Assembly (NCBI GenBank): GCA_016213325.1
Contig: JACRAY010000001.1
Span: 1-64,000, forward strand
Source: Burkholderiales bacterium
Lineage (GTDB): Bacteria; Pseudomonadota; Gammaproteobacteria; Burkholderiales; Burkholderiaceae_C
Reading direction: 5' to 3'
Length of the DNA stretch: 64,000 nt
Positions 1 through 8,994 of the stretch are shown here, in pieces. The notes under the pieces were generated by a model. That model saw only the letters and a list, made by a program, of their open reading frames with translations, was not told the DNA's origin and did no database searches. A program made the translations under genes and the position numbers. Every line of letters begins with the position of its first letter. The first letter of the stretch is position 1.

Positions 1-1146
1 GCCCACGAACAGATCGCTCGGGTCGTTGTCAACATCCGTGTCGTTGCTCAGCACATCGCCAAACCCCAGGCCCCAGATGTCCTCGGTCACGCTCTCGCTG
101 TCGTCCACCGCCACCGGCGCGTCGTTGTGGCCCCAGATCGTGATCGTCAGCTCACCCGTGTCCCAGCCACTGTTGCCGTCGGATACCGTGTAGCTGAACG
201 TGTCGACCAGCGTCTCGCCCTCGTTGAGCGCATCAACCGTGAAGTTGTTGTCGTCCAGGTTGTACGTGTAGGCACCGTCGTCCGTGATGTCCAGCGAGCC
301 GAAGCTGCCGCCCACCGTGTCCGAGCTACCAATGCCCGAGCCGTTGACCCACCCCACGAACAGGTCGCCGCTCGCGTCGTCAACGTCCGAGTCGTTCGCC
401 AGCAGGTTGCCCGCAGCCGTGCCGTCGATGTCCTCGGTCACGCTGTTGCTGTCGTCCACCGCCACCGGGTCGTCGTTTTGCCCTGTGATCGTGATGGTAA
501 TCTGCTCGGTCGTCCCATCGAAAGCCGAGATAGTGAAGGTATCGACGTAGTCTTCGCCGCCCACCATCCAGTCCTGCGGGCCGTCCAGCGTGTAGTCCCA
601 TTCCCCGAACCGCGTGATGACCAGGTCGCCATACAGGCCGCCCAGGTCGGCAACCACGACGCGTTGCGGGCTGTCGATATCGTAAACGTCGACGTCACCG
701 TTGGTGCTGCCGGCGTCCTCAGTGAGGAACCCCGCCAGGTCGCTGCCCGTGAACGTGGCAGCATCATCCGTCGCCGCCACATTGATACTGAAGATCCCGA
801 CCTCGCCGACGTCGGACTCCTCGTCCGAGACGTAGAAGTCGAACTCGGCAACGCCATGGAAGTTGGGGTCCGGGCGGTAGACCAGGTCATCGATTTCACC
901 GGTCGTCAGGGAAAGCCAGTTGCCCGTGTAGGCCTGGAAGCTCGCCGGCCCTGTGTCCGTGTAGAAACCCAGTTGCCCAGCCAGTGAAGCCAGGCTGATG
1001 ACGATGTACGCCACGCTGTCCGAGGTATCCGAAGTGCCGGGGACATGGGTGTAGTTGAAGTCGCCAAGGGTGAACCCCGTGAAGTCGACATCCTCGATTG
1101 CGTTGACCGAGCTTGCTTGCGCGTCGTAATAACCTGGTACCGCCAT
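1..1146 (-). CDS. VCBS-repeat adhesin, N-terminal part (runs off window)
   Basis: One open frame of 382 codons without a stop runs from an ATG at 1146 to the window edge, so only the N-terminus is here. A GGAGG box lies about 6 nt before the ATG. Residues 1-222 are acidic and beta-rich with no signal peptide, as in type I secreted adhesins. From residue 224 a repeat begins with N-D-D-P-V-A-V-D-D and V-T-E-D-I; a second copy starts at residue 341, a period of 117 residues (351 bp). The D/N-rich, S-x-T-V-x-D-G-type strands fit VCBS/cadherin-like domains of large surface proteins. The total length, the C-terminal secretion signal and any linked type I secretion genes lie outside the window. Family assignment is firm; ligand unknown. 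Confidence 0.85.
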   Translation of the reverse strand, partial: MAVPGYYDAQASSVNAIEDVDFTGFTLGDFNYTHVPGTSDTSDSVAYIVISLASLAGQLGFYTDTGPASFQAYTGNWLSLTTGEIDDLVYRPDPNFHGVAEFDFYVSDEESDVGEVGIFSINVAATDDAATFTGSDLAGFLTEDAGSTNGDVDVYDIDSPQRVVVADLGGLYGDLVITRFGEWDYTLDGPQDWMVGGEDYVDTFTISAFDGTTEQITITITGQNDDPVAVDDSNSVTEDIDGTAAGNLLANDSDVDDASGDLFVGWVNGSGIGSSDTVGGSFGSLDITDDGAYTYNLDDNNFTVDALNEGETLVDTFSYTVSDGNSGWDTGELTITIWGHNDAPVAVDDSESVTEDIWGLGFGDVLSNDTDVDNDPSDLFVG

Positions 1147-1269
1147 GACTCGTCCCTCCAGACCTGTGGATGAGCCATTTATATGCGAAGGCAGTTACAA
1201 AAGCGACACAAAGATTCTCTTTGCGTCCCGATTTGCCAACTACTGCCGCTCCGGCGCGACAGCCCCCGC

Positions 1270-1306
1270 AAAAAAAAGCCCGACGGCGTAACAACGCTCG
1301 TCGGGC
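1270..1306 (-). terminator. Rho-independent terminator of the pha operon
   Basis: On the minus strand, arms GCCCGACG (1299-1306) and CGTCGGGC (1278-1285) form a hairpin followed by eight T residues (A-run at 1270-1277). It lies 24 nt after the phaB stop codon. Confidence 0.85.
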
Positions 1307-1329
1307 ACTCAGGAAAAACCCGAAGGTCT

Positions 1330-2067
1330 TCAACCCATGTGCAGGCCGCCGTTCACCGAGAAGTCCGCGCCGGTGGAGTAGCCGCTCTCCTCCCCCGCCA
1401 GCCAAGCAATGATCGACGCAATCTCGCTCGGCTCGCCGAAACGCTTGACCGGAATGGTCGCCACGATCTTGTCCTGCACGTCCTGGCGGATCGCCTTGAC
1501 CATGTCGGTGCCGATGTAGCCGGGGCTCACGGTGTTGACCGTCACGCCCTTGTTGGCCAGCTCCTGCGCCAGCGCCATCGTGAAGCCGTGCATGCCGGCC
1601 TTGGCGGCCGAATAGTTGGTCTGGCCGGCCTGGCCCTTTTCGCCGTTGACGCTGCTGATCTGGATGATGCGGCCCCAGCCCTTTTCCACCATGTCGGGCA
1701 CCACCTGCTTGGTCACGTTGAACATGCTGTTCAGGTTGGTGTCGATCACGGCCTTCCAGTCCTCGGGCGTCATCTTCAGGAACATGCGGTCGCGCGTGAT
1801 GCCGGCGTTGTTGACCAGCACGTCGATGGGGCCGTGCTCCTGCTTGGCCTTGGTGAAGGCTTCCACCGTCGACTCCCAGTCGGCGACATTGCCCACCGAC
1901 GCGTAGAAAGTGTAGCCCTGCTCCTTCTGCTCGGCCAGCCACTTGTTGAAGTCGCGCGTGGGGCCGCAGCCCGCAATCACCTTGAAGCCGTCCTTGTGCA
2001 GGCGCTGGCAGATGGCGGTGCCGATGCCGCCCATGCCGCCGGTCACGTACGCTACTTTTTGAGCCAT
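1330..2067 (-). CDS. phaB: Acetoacetyl-CoA reductase PhaB
   Basis: NADPH-dependent short-chain dehydrogenase that reduces acetoacetyl-CoA to (R)-3-hydroxybutyryl-CoA, the monomer for polyhydroxybutyrate. The 245 residues match the usual PhaB length. The Rossmann motif G-G-M-G-G-I-G is at residues 10-16, N-N-A-G at 86-89, and the catalytic Ser139, Tyr152 and Lys156 lie in I-S-S-V and N-Y-S-A-A-K. The C-terminal G-A-D-F-S-V-N-G-G-L-H-M-G is typical of PhaB. It is the last gene of phaC-phaA-phaB, 36 nt after phaA, and is followed by a strong terminator. Confidence 0.96.
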   Translation of the reverse strand: MAQKVAYVTGGMGGIGTAICQRLHKDGFKVIAGCGPTRDFNKWLAEQKEQGYTFYASVGNVADWESTVEAFTKAKQEHGPIDVLVNNAGITRDRMFLKMTPEDWKAVIDTNLNSMFNVTKQVVPDMVEKGWGRIIQISSVNGEKGQAGQTNYSAAKAGMHGFTMALAQELANKGVTVNTVSPGYIGTDMVKAIRQDVQDKIVATIPVKRFGEPSEIASIIAWLAGEESGYSTGADFSVNGGLHMG

Positions 2068-2103
2068 GTTCGTATCTCCTTTAGGTTCTTCTTTGTAGTC
2101 CGA

Positions 2104-3285
2104 TTACACGCGTTCAACGGCAAGGGAAACCCCCATGCCGCCGCCGATGCACAGCGCGGCCACGCCCTTCTTCGCCTCGCGGCGCTGCATCTCGTGCAGC
2201 AGCGTCACCAGGATGCGCGCGCCCGATGCACCGATGGGGTGCCCGATGGCGATGGCGCCGCCGTTCACGTTGACCTTGGCGGCGTCGATGCCCAGCTCCT
2301 TGTTGACCGCGCAGGCCTGCGCGGCAAAGGCTTCGTTCAGCTCGAACAGGTCGACGTCGCTCGCCTTCCAGCCGGCACGCTCCAGCGCCTTCCTGGTCGC
2401 GGGCACGGGGCCCATGCCCATGGTGGCGGGGTCCAGGCCGCTGGTGCCGAAAGCCACGACTCTCGCCAGCGGCTTGATGCCCAGCTCGGCCGCCTTCTTG
2501 GCGCTCATCAGCACCAGTGCGGCGGCGCCGTCGTTGATGCCCGACGCATTGCCGGCGGTCACCGAACCGGCCTTGTCGAAGGCGGGGCGCAGGCCGGCCA
2601 GCGCTTCGGCGCTGGTCTTCTTGTTGATGAACTCGTCGGCAGCAAAGACGACCGGGTCGCCCTTCTTCTGCGGGATGGTGACGGGGACGATCTCGTCCTT
2701 GAACCTGCCGGCTTCCTGCGCGGCAGCGGCCTTCTGCTGGCTGCCCAGCGCCAGCGCGTCCTGCTTCTCGCGGCTGATGTCGTGCGCCTTGGCCACGTTT
2801 TCGGCCGTCACGCCCATGTGGTACTGGTTGTACACGTCCCACAAGCCGTCCACGATCATCGTGTCCTGCATCTTCCAGTCGCCCATGCGCTGGCCGTCGC
2901 GGGAATTCATCAGCACGTGCGGCGCGGCGCTCATGTTCTCCTGGCCGCCGGCCACCACGATGTCGCTGTCGCCCCAGGCGATGGACTGCGCGGCCAGCAT
3001 CACGGCCTTCAGGCCCGAGCCGCACACGGCGTTGATGGTGAGCGAGGGCACTTCCTTGGGCAGGCCGGCCTTCAGCGTGGCCTGGCGCGCCGGGTTCTGG
3101 CCCGAACCGGCCGCGAGCACCTGGCCCATGATCACTTCGCCCACCTGCTCGGGCTTGACGCCGGCGCGCTGCAGCGCTTCCTTGATGACGATGGCGCCCA
3201 GCTCGGGGGCTGGCACCTTGGCGAGCGAGCCGCCGAACTTGCCAACAGCCGTGCGGACGGCCGAAACGATGACGATGTCTTCCAT
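2104..3285 (-). CDS. phaA: Acetyl-CoA acetyltransferase (beta-ketothiolase) PhaA
   Basis: Condenses two acetyl-CoA to acetoacetyl-CoA, the first step of PHB synthesis. At 393 residues it has normal length for a biosynthetic thiolase. The acyl-accepting Cys88 lies in V-C-G-S-G, His349 in G-H-P-I-G, and the second catalytic Cys379 in C-I-G-G-G-M-G. It sits between phaC and phaB on the same strand with gaps of 22 and 36 nt, so the three are probably co-transcribed from the phaC promoter. Confidence 0.96.
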   Translation of the reverse strand: MEDIVIVSAVRTAVGKFGGSLAKVPAPELGAIVIKEALQRAGVKPEQVGEVIMGQVLAAGSGQNPARQATLKAGLPKEVPSLTINAVCGSGLKAVMLAAQSIAWGDSDIVVAGGQENMSAAPHVLMNSRDGQRMGDWKMQDTMIVDGLWDVYNQYHMGVTAENVAKAHDISREKQDALALGSQQKAAAAQEAGRFKDEIVPVTIPQKKGDPVVFAADEFINKKTSAEALAGLRPAFDKAGSVTAGNASGINDGAAALVLMSAKKAAELGIKPLARVVAFGTSGLDPATMGMGPVPATRKALERAGWKASDVDLFELNEAFAAQACAVNKELGIDAAKVNVNGGAIAIGHPIGASGARILVTLLHEMQRREAKKGVAALCIGGGMGVSLAVERV

Positions 3286-3307
3286 GTGTTTGCTCCTTTT
3301 ATCGGCC

Positions 3308-5005
3308 TCAGGCCTTTGCTTTCACGTAACGTCCCGGCGCCGGCTCGATGGCCTTGTACTTCGCGCCCTTGCCGTATCCCTTCGGTGCAGCCACCTGCTT
3401 GCCCGCGTGGCCCTTCAGCCAGGCGGCCCAGTCGGTCCACCAGCTGCCGGGGTGTTCCTTCGCGCCCTTGAACCAGTCGTCGTAGTTCGCCGGCAGCTTG
3501 TCGTTGGTCCAATAGGACCGCTTGTTCTTGGCCGGCGGGTTGATCACGCCGGCGATGTGGCCCGAGGCACCCGCCACAAAGCGCTTCTTGCCTGGCAAGT
3601 GCTTCACGCTGCCGTAGGCGCCGTCGATCGGCACGATGTGGTCCTCGCGCGACCCGTAGATGTAGGTCGGGATGTCCAGGGTGCCCAGGTCCACCTTTTG
3701 GCCGCACACGGTGAGCTTGCCCGGCTTCACCAGGTTGTTCTCGAGGTAGGTGTTGCGCAGGTACCAGGCATACATCGGGCCCGGCAGGTTGGTCGAGTCG
3801 CTGTTCCAGTAGAGCAGGTCGAACGGCGGGGGCGTCTCCCCCTTGAGGTAGTTGCCCACCACATAGTTCCACACCAGGTCGTTCGGGCGCAGGAAGCTGA
3901 AGGTGGACGCCAGGTCCTTGCCCTTCAGCATGCCGCCGTGCCCCATGGTCATTTCGCGGTACTTCACGGTGTTCTCGTCGATGAAGACGTCGAGCACGCC
4001 GGTACTGCTGAAGTCGAGCAGGGCCGTGAGGAAGGTGACGGACGCCGCCGGCTTTTCACCGCGGGCCGCCAGCACGGCCAGTGCCGTGCCGAGGATGGTG
4101 CCGCCCACGCAGAAGCCCAGCGCGTTCATCTTGGCCGCGCCGGTGATGTCCTGCACCGTCTCGATGGCCTTGATCGCAGCGCCCCCCACGTAGTCGTCCC
4201 AGGTCTTGTCCTGCATGGACGCGTCGGGGTTGCGCCAGCTCAGCACGAAGGTGCGGTGCCCCTGCTCCACCAGGTAGCGGATCAGCGAGTTCTCGGGCTG
4301 CAGGTCGAGGATGTAGAACTTGTTGATGCAGGGCGGCACCAGCAGGAACGGGCGCTCGTACACCTGCCTGGTCAGCGGCTTGTATTCGATCAGCTGGAAC
4401 AGCTCGTTCTCGAACACCACGGCGCCTTCGGTGGTGGCGACGTTCTTGCCCACTTCGAAGGCGCTTTCGTCGGTCATCGACACATGGCCTTGCTGGATGT
4501 CGGCCAGCAGGTTCTGCACGCCCTTGGCGATCGACTCGCCCTTGGTTTCGATGGCCTTCTTCTGCGCTTCGGCGTTCAGCGCCAGGAAGTTGCTGGGGGC
4601 CGAGGCGGCCATCCACTGCTCCACCGCAAAGCGCAGCCGCGCCTTGGTCTTGGCGTCGGTGTCGGCGGCTTCCACCAGCCCCAGCAGCGTGCGCGCGTTC
4701 AACAGGTACAAGGCGGCCGAGTACGCCGCCACCGGGTTGTGCGCCCAGGCATCGGCCGAAAAGCGGCGGTCGCTGGTGACGGGGTTGGCCTTCAGGCCTT
4801 CGTTCCAGATCTGGGTGGCTTCGCGCAGGTACGATTGCTGCAGGGCCGCCAGCTTCTCGGGCGCAAAGGTCAACTGGCCAGCGCCCATGCCCATGGACGG
4901 CTGCTGCGGCATCAGCTGGAACGATTGGAGCGCGCGCGTCCAGTTTTCGGCAAGGGATTGCTGAAATTGCTGTCCGGCAGCGGCCCAGGCTGGCTCAGAA
5001 TTCAT
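3308..5005 (-). CDS. phaC: Class I polyhydroxyalkanoate synthase PhaC
   Basis: Polymerises (R)-3-hydroxyacyl-CoA on the PHA granule surface. Length 565 fits class I synthases. The lipase-box-like motif G-F-C-V-G-G carries the nucleophile Cys299; Asp455 (S-R-E-D-H) and His483 (G-A-S-G-H) complete the triad, and W-N-S-D-S-T-N is the conserved class I segment near residue 400. An AGGAG ribosome site precedes the ATG at 5005. First gene of the operon. No phasin or phaR gene lies within the window, so the regulator is elsewhere. Confidence 0.96.
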   Translation of the reverse strand: MNSEPAWAAAGQQFQQSLAENWTRALQSFQLMPQQPSMGMGAGQLTFAPEKLAALQQSYLREATQIWNEGLKANPVTSDRRFSADAWAHNPVAAYSAALYLLNARTLLGLVEAADTDAKTKARLRFAVEQWMAASAPSNFLALNAEAQKKAIETKGESIAKGVQNLLADIQQGHVSMTDESAFEVGKNVATTEGAVVFENELFQLIEYKPLTRQVYERPFLLVPPCINKFYILDLQPENSLIRYLVEQGHRTFVLSWRNPDASMQDKTWDDYVGGAAIKAIETVQDITGAAKMNALGFCVGGTILGTALAVLAARGEKPAASVTFLTALLDFSSTGVLDVFIDENTVKYREMTMGHGGMLKGKDLASTFSFLRPNDLVWNYVVGNYLKGETPPPFDLLYWNSDSTNLPGPMYAWYLRNTYLENNLVKPGKLTVCGQKVDLGTLDIPTYIYGSREDHIVPIDGAYGSVKHLPGKKRFVAGASGHIAGVINPPAKNKRSYWTNDKLPANYDDWFKGAKEHPGSWWTDWAAWLKGHAGKQVAAPKGYGKGAKYKAIEPAPGRYVKAKA

Positions 5006-5024
5006 CTTGTCTCCTGATAGTTCT

Positions 5025-5068
5025 TCGGGTTAACCCGAGTATCCCATCATTGATGTTGCACTGCAACA
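5025..5068 (-). promoter_or_regulatory. phaC promoter with two palindromes
   Basis: On the minus strand a -35 TTGCAG (5061-5066) and -10 GATACT (5038-5043) are spaced by 17 bp. A perfect 15-bp palindrome with 7-bp arms TGTTGCA and TGCAACA (5054-5068) covers the -35. A second perfect palindrome, TCGGGTTAACCCGA (5025-5038), covers the expected start of transcription. The first resembles TGCA-rich PhaR-type sites; that identification is inference. The second palindrome has no assignment. Confidence 0.6.
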
Positions 5069-5084
5069 AAAAAATCATCGCAGC

Positions 5085-5327
5085 ATGTACCTCGTCATCA
5101 TCGCCTGGCTCTATGTTGCGCTCATGATGGCCGTGGCGGAAGCGACCAGCCCGGTCGGCACCGTCCTCGGTGCCATTTTCACTTTCGTACTGTATGGCGT
5201 GGGCCCGCTGGCGTTGGTGGTTTACCTCATAGGGCCCAGGCGGCGGCGCGCCGACCCCTCACCCGAGCCAGATGGCAGCGGCGAAGCGCCCGCTGACCCG
5301 GTCGCGCCGGTGCGAAAAGAACCTTGA
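5085..5327 (+). CDS. Small two-helix membrane protein
   Basis: 80 residues. Two hydrophobic helices (about 2-17 and 25-49) are followed by R-R-R-R and a hydrophilic, proline-rich tail rich in Asp and Glu. The start is the first ATG after the phaC promoter region, divergent from phaC. Its last 69 nt overlap the 3' end of the convergent pgeF gene, which is unusual but possible because the overlap encodes only the low-complexity tail. I do not recognise a characterised family, and no function can be inferred beyond membrane location. Confidence 0.6.
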   Translation: MYLVIIAWLYVALMMAVAEATSPVGTVLGAIFTFVLYGVGPLALVVYLIGPRRRRADPSPEPDGSGEAPADPVAPVRKEP

Positions 5328-5993
5328 CGGGTTGCTGGCCGTGCACCACCCGCGGCTGCCGTCGTTGCCGTAGACGGCAGCCACGCCCAGGGCGCGCAGC
5401 CGGCTGCGCGCCAGGCCCGCCAGGTCGGCCAGGAACTTGCCTTCGGCGTGCGCTCGAAAGTGTCCCTCGTCGTTGCTCTCCAGGTCCACGAAAGCGGCCT
5501 TCACTTCGGGTCCCACCTCGAAGGCTTCGGGCCCTATGCAGGGACCCAGCCAGGCCATGACGTTCGCCCCGCGCGGCAGGTTGGCATGGGCCGATTCGAT
5601 CACGCCCGCCGCCAGCCCGCGCCAGCCGGCATGGGCCGCCGCCACGGCGCGCCCGGCTTCGTCGCACAGCAGCACCGGCAGGCAGTCGGCCACCATGACC
5701 GTGCAGGCGATGCCGCGCGACTCGGTGAAGCAGGCGTCGGCCGTCACGCCGTGCTGCGTGCCCTCCCACAGTTCCACCGAGCGTGAGCCGTGCACCTGGT
5801 TCATGTACACGGGCCTGGCGCCCAGGGCTTCTTCGAACCTGCGGCGGTTGGCTGCGACATGGGCTGTGTCGTCGCCCACGTGGTCGCCCAGGTTGAGGCT
5901 GTCGTAAGGCGCAGGCGACACGCCGCCCGCGCGAGTGCTGCACGCCGCTTTCACGTGGGGCGGTACCGGCCAGTCGGGAACGATGAAGTCCAA
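5259..5993 (-). CDS. pgeF: Peptidoglycan editing factor / laccase-domain protein
   Basis: 244-residue member of the YfiH/PgeF (DUF152) family, the multicopper-oxidase-like fold linked to peptidoglycan precursor quality control and reported purine nucleoside activity. Diagnostic motifs are N-Q-V-H-G, A-D-C-L-P-V-L-L and A-H-A-G-W-R-G, with metal-binding His, Cys and His residues, and the C-terminal W-C-T-x-S-x-P-x-R-F-F-S-x-R-R-D signature. It starts 8 nt after the stop of the upstream GST gene, suggesting co-transcription, and lies close to the pha operon. Confidence 0.9.
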   Translation of the reverse strand: MDFIVPDWPVPPHVKAACSTRAGGVSPAPYDSLNLGDHVGDDTAHVAANRRRFEEALGARPVYMNQVHGSRSVELWEGTQHGVTADACFTESRGIACTVMVADCLPVLLCDEAGRAVAAAHAGWRGLAAGVIESAHANLPRGANVMAWLGPCIGPEAFEVGPEVKAAFVDLESNDEGHFRAHAEGKFLADLAGLARSRLRALGVAAVYGNDGSRGWCTASNPSRFFSHRRDRVSGRFAAAIWLG

Positions 5994-6001
5994 GCGCGCG
6001 T

Positions 6002-6643
6002 TCAGGCTTCGTTGTCGGGCTGGCTCGTGGGCTGCGCCTTCTGGAAGGCGGGCAGCTTCATGCAGTTGTCGAAGGCGCGCATGGTGCGCGTGAGGCCGCT
6101 GTAGTCGGTGTTGACACGCCGGCCATTGAAGACCTGCGGCACCAGGCAGCAGTCGGCCATGGTGGGCGTCTCGCCGAAGCAGTAGGTGGATTCGGGCAGG
6201 CGTTCCAGCTCACGCTCGAACATCTCCAGGCCGCTGCGCACCCAGTGGCGGTACCACTCGTTCTTGGTGTCCTCGTCCAGCTTGAGGTTGTGCACCAGGT
6301 ACTTCAGCACGCGCAGGTTGTTCAGCGGGTGGATCTCGCACGCCACCAGCTGCGCCAGTGCGCGCACGTGCGCACGCTCGCCCGCTTCGGTTGGCAGCAG
6401 GCGCGGCTCGGGGTGCGTTTCGTCCAGGTACTCGATGATCGCCATCGACTGGCTCAGCAGCTCGCCACCGTCGGTCTCCAGCGTCGGCACCAGCATCGAC
6501 GGCGATACGGCGGCGTACTTGTCCTGCCTGTGCTCGCCCTTCACCAGGTGCACCGGCACGTAGTCGTAGGGCAGCTCCTTCAGCTCCAGCGCAATACGTA
6601 CGCGGAACGAGGCGGACGAGCGGAAGTAGTTGTAAAGCTTCAT
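6002..6643 (-). CDS. Zeta-class glutathione S-transferase (maleylacetoacetate/maleylpyruvate isomerase)
   Basis: 213 residues. The N-terminal thioredoxin fold carries S-S-A-S-F-R-V-R-I-A-L, the zeta-class active-site segment (usually S-S-C-S), and a conserved Q-S-M-A-I-I-E-Y glutathione site. The C-terminal half has T-M-A-D-C-C-L-V-P-Q. Family members isomerise maleylacetoacetate (Tyr degradation) or maleylpyruvate (gentisate route). The gentisate dioxygenase and fumarylpyruvate hydrolase 6-8 kb away lack an isomerase of their own, so this gene could supply that step; that link is inference. The ATG at 6643 begins the typical M-K-L-Y-N; a longer upstream reading frame is a shadow. Ala instead of Cys in S-S-A-S is a small deviation. 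Confidence 0.85.
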   Translation of the reverse strand: MKLYNYFRSSASFRVRIALELKELPYDYVPVHLVKGEHRQDKYAAVSPSMLVPTLETDGGELLSQSMAIIEYLDETHPEPRLLPTEAGERAHVRALAQLVACEIHPLNNLRVLKYLVHNLKLDEDTKNEWYRHWVRSGLEMFERELERLPESTYCFGETPTMADCCLVPQVFNGRRVNTDYSGLTRTMRAFDNCMKLPAFQKAQPTSQPDNEA

Positions 6644-6697
6644 GGTGCGAAGGATAAACCCGCCTGCCCTACACTGGCAGAAACAGTAGGAGACACG

Positions 6698-7624
6698 ATG
6701 CTGCACCCCCACGCCCAGGCACTGCTGAAGCTGATCGAGGAGAAGGGCGTCCCGCCCACGCATACGCTTGCGCCTGGGGACGCGCGCAGCCTCTACCGTG
6801 ACCGTCGTGCGTTCACCCAGCCCCCCGCACCCGACGTGGGCGCCGTGCGGGAGTTGAAGGCAGGCAGCGTGCCGTTGCGCCTGTACCGGCCCATCGGCAG
6901 CGCCCCTTCGCAGGCGCTGCCCGTGCTCGTGTACTACCACGGCGGCGGATGGGTGATCGGCGACCTCGACACGCACGACACACTGTGCCGCGAGCTCTGC
7001 AATGGCTCGGGTTGCTCGGTGGTGGCGGTGGACTATCGGCTGGCGCCCGAGCACCGGTTTCCCGCGGCAGTGGACGACGCCGCCGCTGCGTTGCGCTGGG
7101 TGCATGCCAATGCCGGTGAACTGAAGCTGGACCCTGCGCGCATCGCCGTGGGCGGCGACAGCGCGGGCGGCAACCTCGCGGCGGTGATGGCGATCGTCGC
7201 TCGCGACGCGGGCGATGTCCCGGTCGTATTCCAGCTGCTGGTCTACCCGGCCACCGACCAGCGGCGGGGCTGGCCGTCGCACACGAGCAATGGCCAGGGC
7301 TACCTGCTGACCAGGGAGACCATGGATTACTTCCATGACCACTACCTGCCCGACCCGGCCATGGACATGGACTGGCGCAGCTCGCCCCTGCTGCGCGACG
7401 ACCTCGGCAAACTGCCGCCCGCCTTGGTGCTCACCGCGGGTTACGACCCGCTGCGCGACGAAGGGCTGCAGTACGCGCACCGCCTCACCGAAGCCGGCAA
7501 TCGCGCCACGCTGGTCAACTTCGAGCGGCAGATCCACGGCTTCATCACCATGGGCCGGGTGATCGACGAGGCCAACGTGGCCGTGCAGCTTTGCGCCGCG
7601 CAACTGCGGCAAGCCCTGCAATGA
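6698..7624 (+). CDS. Alpha/beta hydrolase of the hormone-sensitive-lipase family
   Basis: 308 residues, probably a cytoplasmic carboxylesterase. The oxyanion motif H-G-G-G-W and the nucleophile elbow G-D-S-A-G-G define the HSL (family IV) group; D-P-L-R-D-E-G and I-H-G-F supply the acid and base of the triad. An AGGAG box precedes the ATG at 6698. The stop overlaps the start of the Rieske oxygenase gene (ATGA), so it is translationally coupled to it and likely acts on an ester, amide or lactone in the same pathway. Its natural substrate is not visible. Confidence 0.88.
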   Translation: MLHPHAQALLKLIEEKGVPPTHTLAPGDARSLYRDRRAFTQPPAPDVGAVRELKAGSVPLRLYRPIGSAPSQALPVLVYYHGGGWVIGDLDTHDTLCRELCNGSGCSVVAVDYRLAPEHRFPAAVDDAAAALRWVHANAGELKLDPARIAVGGDSAGGNLAAVMAIVARDAGDVPVVFQLLVYPATDQRRGWPSHTSNGQGYLLTRETMDYFHDHYLPDPAMDMDWRSSPLLRDDLGKLPPALVLTAGYDPLRDEGLQYAHRLTEAGNRATLVNFERQIHGFITMGRVIDEANVAVQLCAAQLRQALQ

Positions 7625-8994
7625 GGGCCGAACAGAACGAACTGGTCACCCGCACCGGGCCCGGCACGCCCTGCGGCGCGGTGCTGCGCAGCTACTGGCA
7701 ACCGGTGGCGCTGCTGGACGAGTTCGACCCGGCGCTGGACCCGCGCATGGCCTACCGCCCGGTGAAGGCCGTGCGCGTGATGGGCCAGGACCTCGTGCTG
7801 TTCAGGGACGCGCAGGGGCGCTGGGGCCTGCTGGACCGCGGCTGCCCGCACCGCGGCGCCGACCTGTCGTTCGGCCGCAGCGAAGGCGACGGCCTGCGCT
7901 GCCCCTTCCACGGCTGGAAGTTCGACGTAGCCGGCCGCTGCCTCGAAACGCCGGCGGAGCCCACCGGCAGCAAGCTGTGCGACCGGGTGCGGCAGCGCTC
8001 CTACCCGGTCATCGAGAAGAGCGGCATCCTCTTCGGCTGGTTCGGCGCCGAAGGCAAGGCGCCGCCCTTCCCTCAGTTCGACTGCTTCACGGCGCCCGGC
8101 ACGCACACGTTCGCGTTCAAGGGCCTGTGGAACTGCAACTGGCTGCAGGCGGTGGAAGTGGGCATCGACCCGGCGCACCCGTCGTTCCTGCATCGCTTCC
8201 TGCAGGACGCGCCGCTGGAGTCGGTGGGCGAGAACGCGGCGGGCAAGCAGTTTCGCAGTGCCGCCGCCGGTGACTTCGGCGGCGAGCGCTGGCCCATGAC
8301 GCGCATCATGCGCGAGTTCCACCAGCCCGAGATCAGCTTCGAGCCCGTGCCGTGGGGGCTGCAGGTCACGGCGCTCAGGCCCATGACCGAAGCGCTCACG
8401 CACGTGCGGGTCACGCAGTCGATCTTTCCGCACACGTTCGTGATCCCGCTGTCGGAGACGCTCACCATCACGCAGATGCACGTGCCGGTGGACGACACGC
8501 GCACCTATTGGTACTCGGTGTTCACCAGCTTTGCTGTACCGGTGGACAAGCAGGCCATGCGCAACCAGCGCCTGCAGTTCATCTCGCTGCCCGACTACCT
8601 GCCCAAGTCGGGCCGCCACAACGACTGGGGGTTCAACCCGCGCGAGCAGCAGTCCCAGACCTACCTGGGCATGGGCGAGGAAGACATCAACGTGCACGAC
8701 CAGTGGGCGGTGGAAGGCATGGGCGCCATCCAGGACCGCACGCGCGAGCACCTGGGCACCAGCGACAAGGTGATCATGGCCAATCGCCGCCTCCTGCTGA
8801 AGGCAATCGAAACGGTGCAGGCGGGCGGCTTGCCACCGGGCGCGGCCGATCCTTCGCTGGCCAGCGGGATGAAGGGCCCCGACACCGTCGACGGCATCGC
8901 GCCGGCGGGCACCTGGGGCACGTGGTGGCGCGAACAGGTCGACGCGAAGCGGCGCAATGCGCCGTGGACGGCGCGGGCCGAAGCAGCGGCATGA
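7621..8994 (+). CDS. Rieske non-heme iron oxygenase, phthalate-dioxygenase-like alpha subunit
   Basis: 457 residues. The Rieske [2Fe-2S] site is C75-x-H77 with C94-x2-H97 (C-P-H-R-G and C-P-F-H-G-W). The mononuclear iron site is D183-x2-H186-x4-H191. The length and the C-terminal segment with V-H-D-Q-W-A-V-E-G-M-G resemble phthalate 4,5-dioxygenase and related oxygenases or demethylases that need a separate reductase. No reductase or ferredoxin gene lies nearby, so electrons must come from elsewhere. The ATG at 7621 overlaps the upstream stop by 4 nt and its own stop overlaps the glutamine-synthetase-like gene, a tight co-translated set. Substrate unknown; an aromatic acid or glutamylated aromatic amine is possible. 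Confidence 0.9.
   Translation: MRAEQNELVTRTGPGTPCGAVLRSYWQPVALLDEFDPALDPRMAYRPVKAVRVMGQDLVLFRDAQGRWGLLDRGCPHRGADLSFGRSEGDGLRCPFHGWKFDVAGRCLETPAEPTGSKLCDRVRQRSYPVIEKSGILFGWFGAEGKAPPFPQFDCFTAPGTHTFAFKGLWNCNWLQAVEVGIDPAHPSFLHRFLQDAPLESVGENAAGKQFRSAAAGDFGGERWPMTRIMREFHQPEISFEPVPWGLQVTALRPMTEALTHVRVTQSIFPHTFVIPLSETLTITQMHVPVDDTRTYWYSVFTSFAVPVDKQAMRNQRLQFISLPDYLPKSGRHNDWGFNPREQQSQTYLGMGEEDINVHDQWAVEGMGAIQDRTREHLGTSDKVIMANRRLLLKAIETVQAGGLPPGAADPSLASGMKGPDTVDGIAPAGTWGTWWREQVDAKRRNAPWTARAEAAA

Noticed and set aside
127-987. Long plus-strand reading frame (286 codons) opposite the adhesin
   Set aside because: The minus strand carries a clear VCBS-repeat frame with a ribosome site; the plus frame has no recognisable domain and is a GC-rich shadow.
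1183-3471. 762-codon plus-strand frame over phaB and phaA
   Set aside because: Antisense to two unmistakable enzymes; its composition (His, Arg, Leu, Ala rich) is typical of frame shadows.
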